Shown here: one piece after another, positions 61,649 to 64,000 of the stretch
How the letters are laid out: each line of letters opens with the position of its first letter
Position numbering within the stretch: position 1 is the first letter of the stretch
DNA from: Desulfobacteraceae bacterium
GTDB lineage: Bacteria > Desulfobacterota > Desulfobacteria > Desulfobacterales > Desulfosarcinaceae
DNA length: 64,000 bases
Reading direction: 5' to 3'
NCBI GenBank assembly: GCA_027068085.1
Contig: JAMOUQ010000014.1
Location: forward strand, 62,001-126,000
Translations under genes and position numbers: made by a program
The notes under the pieces: generated by a model
The model's database searches: none
What the model was told of the DNA's origin: nothing
The model's input: the letters and a program-made list of their open reading frames with translations, nothing else

Positions 61649-62761
61649 TTACAACACGCTTTCGGCCGGGACGTAATCCAGCCCGAAGGCCTCGGCCACG
61701 GCCTTGTATGTTATCTTGCCGTCGACCACGTTCAGGCCGAGCCTGATTTCCTTGTTTTCGCGGCAGGCGGCTTTCCAGCCCTTGTTGGCCAGTTCCACGG
61801 CATACGGCAGGGTGGCGTTGGTCAGGGCCAGGGTGGAAGTCTTGGCCACCGCTCCGGGCATGTTGGCCACGCAGTAATGCACGATGCCGTCCACCACATA
61901 AGTCGGGTCGGCGTGGGTGGTGGGCCGCGAGGTTTCAAAACAGCCCCCCTGATCGATGGCCACATCCACCAGGACCGTTCCCGGCCGCATGCTCTTGAGC
62001 ATCTGGCGGGTTATCAGCTTGGGGGCCTTGGCCCCGGGGATGAGGACCGCCCCGATGACCACGTCGGCCCCGGGCAGCAGCCGGCGCAGGGTCGACGGCG
62101 AAGACATCAGCAAGAAGCAGTTGGCCGGCATTACATCCGAAAGGTAACGCAACCGGCTCAGGCTCTTGTCCAGCAGATAGACCTTGGCCCCCAGGCCGCA
62201 GGCCATCTTGGCGGCGTTGGTGCCCACAACCCCGCCTCCGATGACCACCACCGTGCCCGGGTCCACCCCCGGAACACCGCCCAGTAAAATTCCGTGCCCG
62301 CCCTGGGCCATCTCAAGGTACTTGGCTCCCTGCTGGGCCGCCATGCGGCCGGCGACCTCGCTCATGGGGGTTAGCAGCGGCAGGCTGCCGTCGGCCTTCT
62401 GAATGGTCTCATAGGCTATGCAGACGGCCCTGCTGTCCATGAGCCGGCGGGTGAGTTCCTCTGCGGCGGCCAGGTGTAGGTAGGTGAAAACGATCTGGCC
62501 GGGACGGATGAGGTCGTATTCCGGCGGCAGGGGTTCCTTGACGTGCATGACCATTTCGGAGCGCCGGTAGATTTCCCCGGCCGTATCCACGATTTCGGCC
62601 CCGGCCGCCGCATAATCCTGATCGGTAAAGCCGCTGCCCACACCGGCGCTTTTTTCCACCAGCACCGTGTGCCCGTTTTCGCACATGACCTCCACGCCGG
62701 CCGGGGTCATGGCCACCCTGTTTTCCTCTGCCTTGATTTCCTTCAATATGCCTACGATCAT
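61649..62761 (-). CDS. ald: Alanine dehydrogenase
   Basis: 370 residues starting [24 protein letters not shown]. Catalytic Lys and His regions are in [13 protein letters not shown] and [12 protein letters not shown]. The NAD site is [24 protein letters not shown], and [28 protein letters not shown] is a strong signature. It interconverts alanine and pyruvate with NAD. GGGAGG precedes ATG 62761. A sigma-54-like promoter is about 60 nt upstream and a sigma-54 regulator gene follows. Confidence 0.96.
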   Translation of the reverse strand: MIVGILKEIKAEENRVAMTPAGVEVMCENGHTVLVEKSAGVGSGFTDQDYAAAGAEIVDTAGEIYRRSEMVMHVKEPLPPEYDLIRPGQIVFTYLHLAAAEELTRRLMDSRAVCIAYETIQKADGSLPLLTPMSEVAGRMAAQQGAKYLEMAQGGHGILLGGVPGVDPGTVVVIGGGVVGTNAAKMACGLGAKVYLLDKSLSRLRYLSDVMPANCFLLMSSPSTLRRLLPGADVVIGAVLIPGAKAPKLITRQMLKSMRPGTVLVDVAIDQGGCFETSRPTTHADPTYVVDGIVHYCVANMPGAVAKTSTLALTNATLPYAVELANKGWKAACRENKEIRLGLNVVDGKITYKAVAEAFGLDYVPAESVL

Positions 62762-62820
62762 GGTTGCCTCCCGAGATAATTGCTGGCTGATTGTGAACGG
62801 CTTTCAAAAAGTCCGGCCCG

Positions 62821-62835
62821 GCAACGGCCCTGCCT
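62821..62835 (-). promoter_or_regulatory. Candidate sigma-54 promoter of ald
   Basis: Minus strand AGGCAG-GGCCG-TTGC keeps the invariant GG and GC at correct spacing (GG-N10-GC) but matches only four of six bases of TGGCAC. The predicted start near 62809 leaves a 48-nt leader. Confidence 0.4.
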
Positions 62836-63139
62836 GTCCTTCTGGGCGGAATCATTCCTGCAGATCATCCGGGATGCAATTATCGGGCCTGGATCGCGGA
62901 CCGGAAGGCGAATTATGAATTTAACATTTATATCCGGACGTTGCAAAGCAAACGCGTCCTTTGTCGCTCCGGCAGAAAGCAGAAGGCGGCACCCTGCGGG
63001 ACCCGTTGTGGAAACTTTTTGAACCACAGGAAAGACCGGCCGCCGCGCCCCCGGAACAGTGACGCCGATTTTTCAAACCGTTCCCGCACCTTGAAGGGCA
63101 CCGCCGGGGATGCCGGGCCGTCCCGGCGGCGGGCACCTG

Positions 63140-63159
63140 CTGGCAATATTTATTGCCAG
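63140..63159. promoter_or_regulatory. 20-bp palindrome CTGGCAATA-TT-TATTGCCAG
   Basis: Nine-base arms are exact, 7 bp past the regulator's stop codon. It may be a terminator-like hairpin without T-run or a protein-binding site. Confidence 0.45.
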
Positions 63160-63166
63160 TGGTTTG

Positions 63167-64000
63167 TTATCTTACCGGCTTCAGGCCGTAACGGCGGAGC
63201 TTGTTGATCAGGGCGGTGTGGCTTATCCCCAGCCGGCGGGCCGCCTGCCGGATACTGGGGGCTTTTTCAAGAACACGGGCCAGGATTTTGCGTTCATAGT
63301 CCCCCAGCAGCCGACGCAGGTCCCGACCTTCCAGCTCCAGGGCCTGGATGGCCGAATCAGGGCGGCTGCCGGCCGCCAGCTCGAAGCTGAACAGGATGGC
63401 GTCCTGGCCGACCGGGCCGGTTGGCGTCAGGATCGCCGCCCGCTCGATGACGTTTTTCAGCTCCCGCACGTTACCCGGCCAGCGGTGAGCCAGGAGCTTT
63501 TCCATGGCCGCCGGCGCAATGGGGCCCAGGTCTTTTTTCAGGCGGCTTTTGAGCTGGAAGAGAAAATGGTCGGCCAGCACTTTAATATCGTCCGGCCTGC
63601 GCCGCAGGGGGGGGATATGGATCGGCAAAACGTTGATCCGGTAATAGAGGTCTTCCCGGAAAAGCTTTTCTTCCACCATGCGCTCCAGGTTGCGGTTGGT
63701 GGCGGTTATGATCCTGGCGTCGATGGGAATTTCGGCCGTACCCCCGATGCGGCGCACCTTCTTTTCCTGGATCAGGCGCAGGATCTTGGCCTGGACCTTG
63801 AGGGACATGTCGGCGATCTCGTCCAGAAACACGGTGCCGGCCCGGGCGATTTCAAACAGCCCGGGCTTGCCCTGGCGTTTGGCACCGGTGAAGGCCCCGC
63901 CGACGTAGCCCAGCAGTTCGCTCTCCAGCAGGGATTCGGGCAGGGCCGCGCAGTTGATGGGCACGAAAGGCCCCGGCCGCCGGCTTTCGGAATGAATCGC
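63167..64000 (-). CDS. Sigma-54-interacting TyrR-like regulator, N-terminus outside window
   Basis: The C-terminal 277 residues of an AAA+ enhancer-binding protein; the frame is open to the window edge. Seen are FVPINCAALPESLLESELLGYVGGAFTGAKRQG with the sigma-54 loop GAFTGA, Walker B TVFLDEIADMSL, the RIITATNRNLE sensor and HRWPGNVRELKN. The HTH SIRQAARRLGISHTALINKLRRYG is close to the TyrR/PhhR HTH. With ald, alr and trpB next door it probably senses an amino acid. Walker A and the sensor domain lie beyond position 64000. Confidence 0.9.
   Translation of the reverse strand, partial: AIHSESRRPGPFVPINCAALPESLLESELLGYVGGAFTGAKRQGKPGLFEIARAGTVFLDEIADMSLKVQAKILRLIQEKKVRRIGGTAEIPIDARIITATNRNLERMVEEKLFREDLYYRINVLPIHIPPLRRRPDDIKVLADHFLFQLKSRLKKDLGPIAPAAMEKLLAHRWPGNVRELKNVIERAAILTPTGPVGQDAILFSFELAAGSRPDSAIQALELEGRDLRRLLGDYERKILARVLEKAPSIRQAARRLGISHTALINKLRRYGLKPVR

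Larger units (their letters stand above)
62762..63166. other. Control region between ald and the TyrR-like regulator
   Basis: 405 bp, no convincing gene. It contains the sigma-54-like site 62821-62835, a short dyad TGTGG...CCACA around 63007-63028, and the 20-bp palindrome at 63140-63159. Confidence 0.55.

Noticed and set aside
63140-63159. The dyad TGGCAATATTTATTGCCA considered as a sigma-54 promoter
   Set aside because: GG and GC are separated by eleven rather than ten bases on both strands.
1-64000. tRNA, rRNA, CRISPR arrays, insertion sequences, phage genes and toxin-antitoxin pairs
   Set aside because: Spacers were read on both strands for clover-leaf arms, tandem direct repeats, transposase motifs and integrase motifs; none was found.

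Overview
The window is a gene-dense, GC-rich bacterial chromosome segment with no rRNA, tRNA, CRISPR array, insertion sequence or prophage that I could see. Gene content points to an anaerobic member of the Desulfobacterota (former Deltaproteobacteria). The indicators are a transcarboxylase-type methylmalonyl-CoA pathway, a MetF/MetV/MvhD/HdrA redox cluster with an in-frame UGA that reads as selenocysteine, a NIF-type NifU/NifS pair, HypA/HypB, a SYLF protein and sigma-54 regulators. The genus cannot be fixed from the sequence alone.

Layout. 1-2.5 kb: end of radA, rlmE, yebC and a bidirectional terminator. 2.5-7.3 kb: solute-binding lipoprotein and a very large AsmA-like protein. 7.7-10.7 kb: overlapping pair of a Cys-rich sensor kinase and a REC-PAS-kinase hybrid. 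10.7-19.6 kb (minus strand): a seven-gene operon, in transcription order metF paralog, giant HdrA with a GltD-like insertion, selenoprotein MvhD, metV, metF, a stand-alone receiver and a divergent AroE. It faces a divergently transcribed NtrC-type activator at 19.9-21.3 kb. A sigma-54 promoter and an upstream dyad lie between them. 21.5-24.3 kb: SYLF protein, lipoprotein, MOT1-type molybdate transporter. 24.4-28.8 kb: thioredoxin/permease pair, Fsr-like MFS exporter and an ArsB/NhaD-type anion transporter. 29.5-32.7 kb: AmmeMemoRadiSam protein B and nifU-nifS.

32.7-45.1 kb (minus strand): a full methylmalonyl-CoA module in transcription order SnoaL-like protein, epimerase, TetR regulator, mutase, MeaB, carboxyltransferase 12S, small subunit, 5S-biotin carrier, sucC, sucD, hypA, hypB. 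Together these interconvert propionyl-CoA and succinate with pyruvate/oxaloacetate as carboxyl partner. 45.3-52.2 kb: MarR-controlled RND tripartite efflux operon. 52.4-57 kb: duplicated-domain secreted protein, toroid protein plus hexapeptide acyltransferase, MFS transporter, Hsp20. 57-64 kb: amino-acid genes (aspartate kinase, TrpB2 behind an attenuator-like leader, small Cys protein, alanine racemase, alanine dehydrogenase) and a truncated TyrR-like sigma-54 regulator running off the right edge.

The strongest candidate for something new is the 10.7-21.3 kb locus. It looks like a sigma-54-controlled methylene-tetrahydrofolate reductase complex wired through a selenocysteine MvhD to an HdrA that carries its own NAD(P)H-type module. 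It has no HdrB/HdrC nearby, and it has two MetF paralogs plus a shikimate-dehydrogenase-like protein that has lost its catalytic Asp. All functional assignments come from reading motifs and family resemblance by eye; no database search was run.
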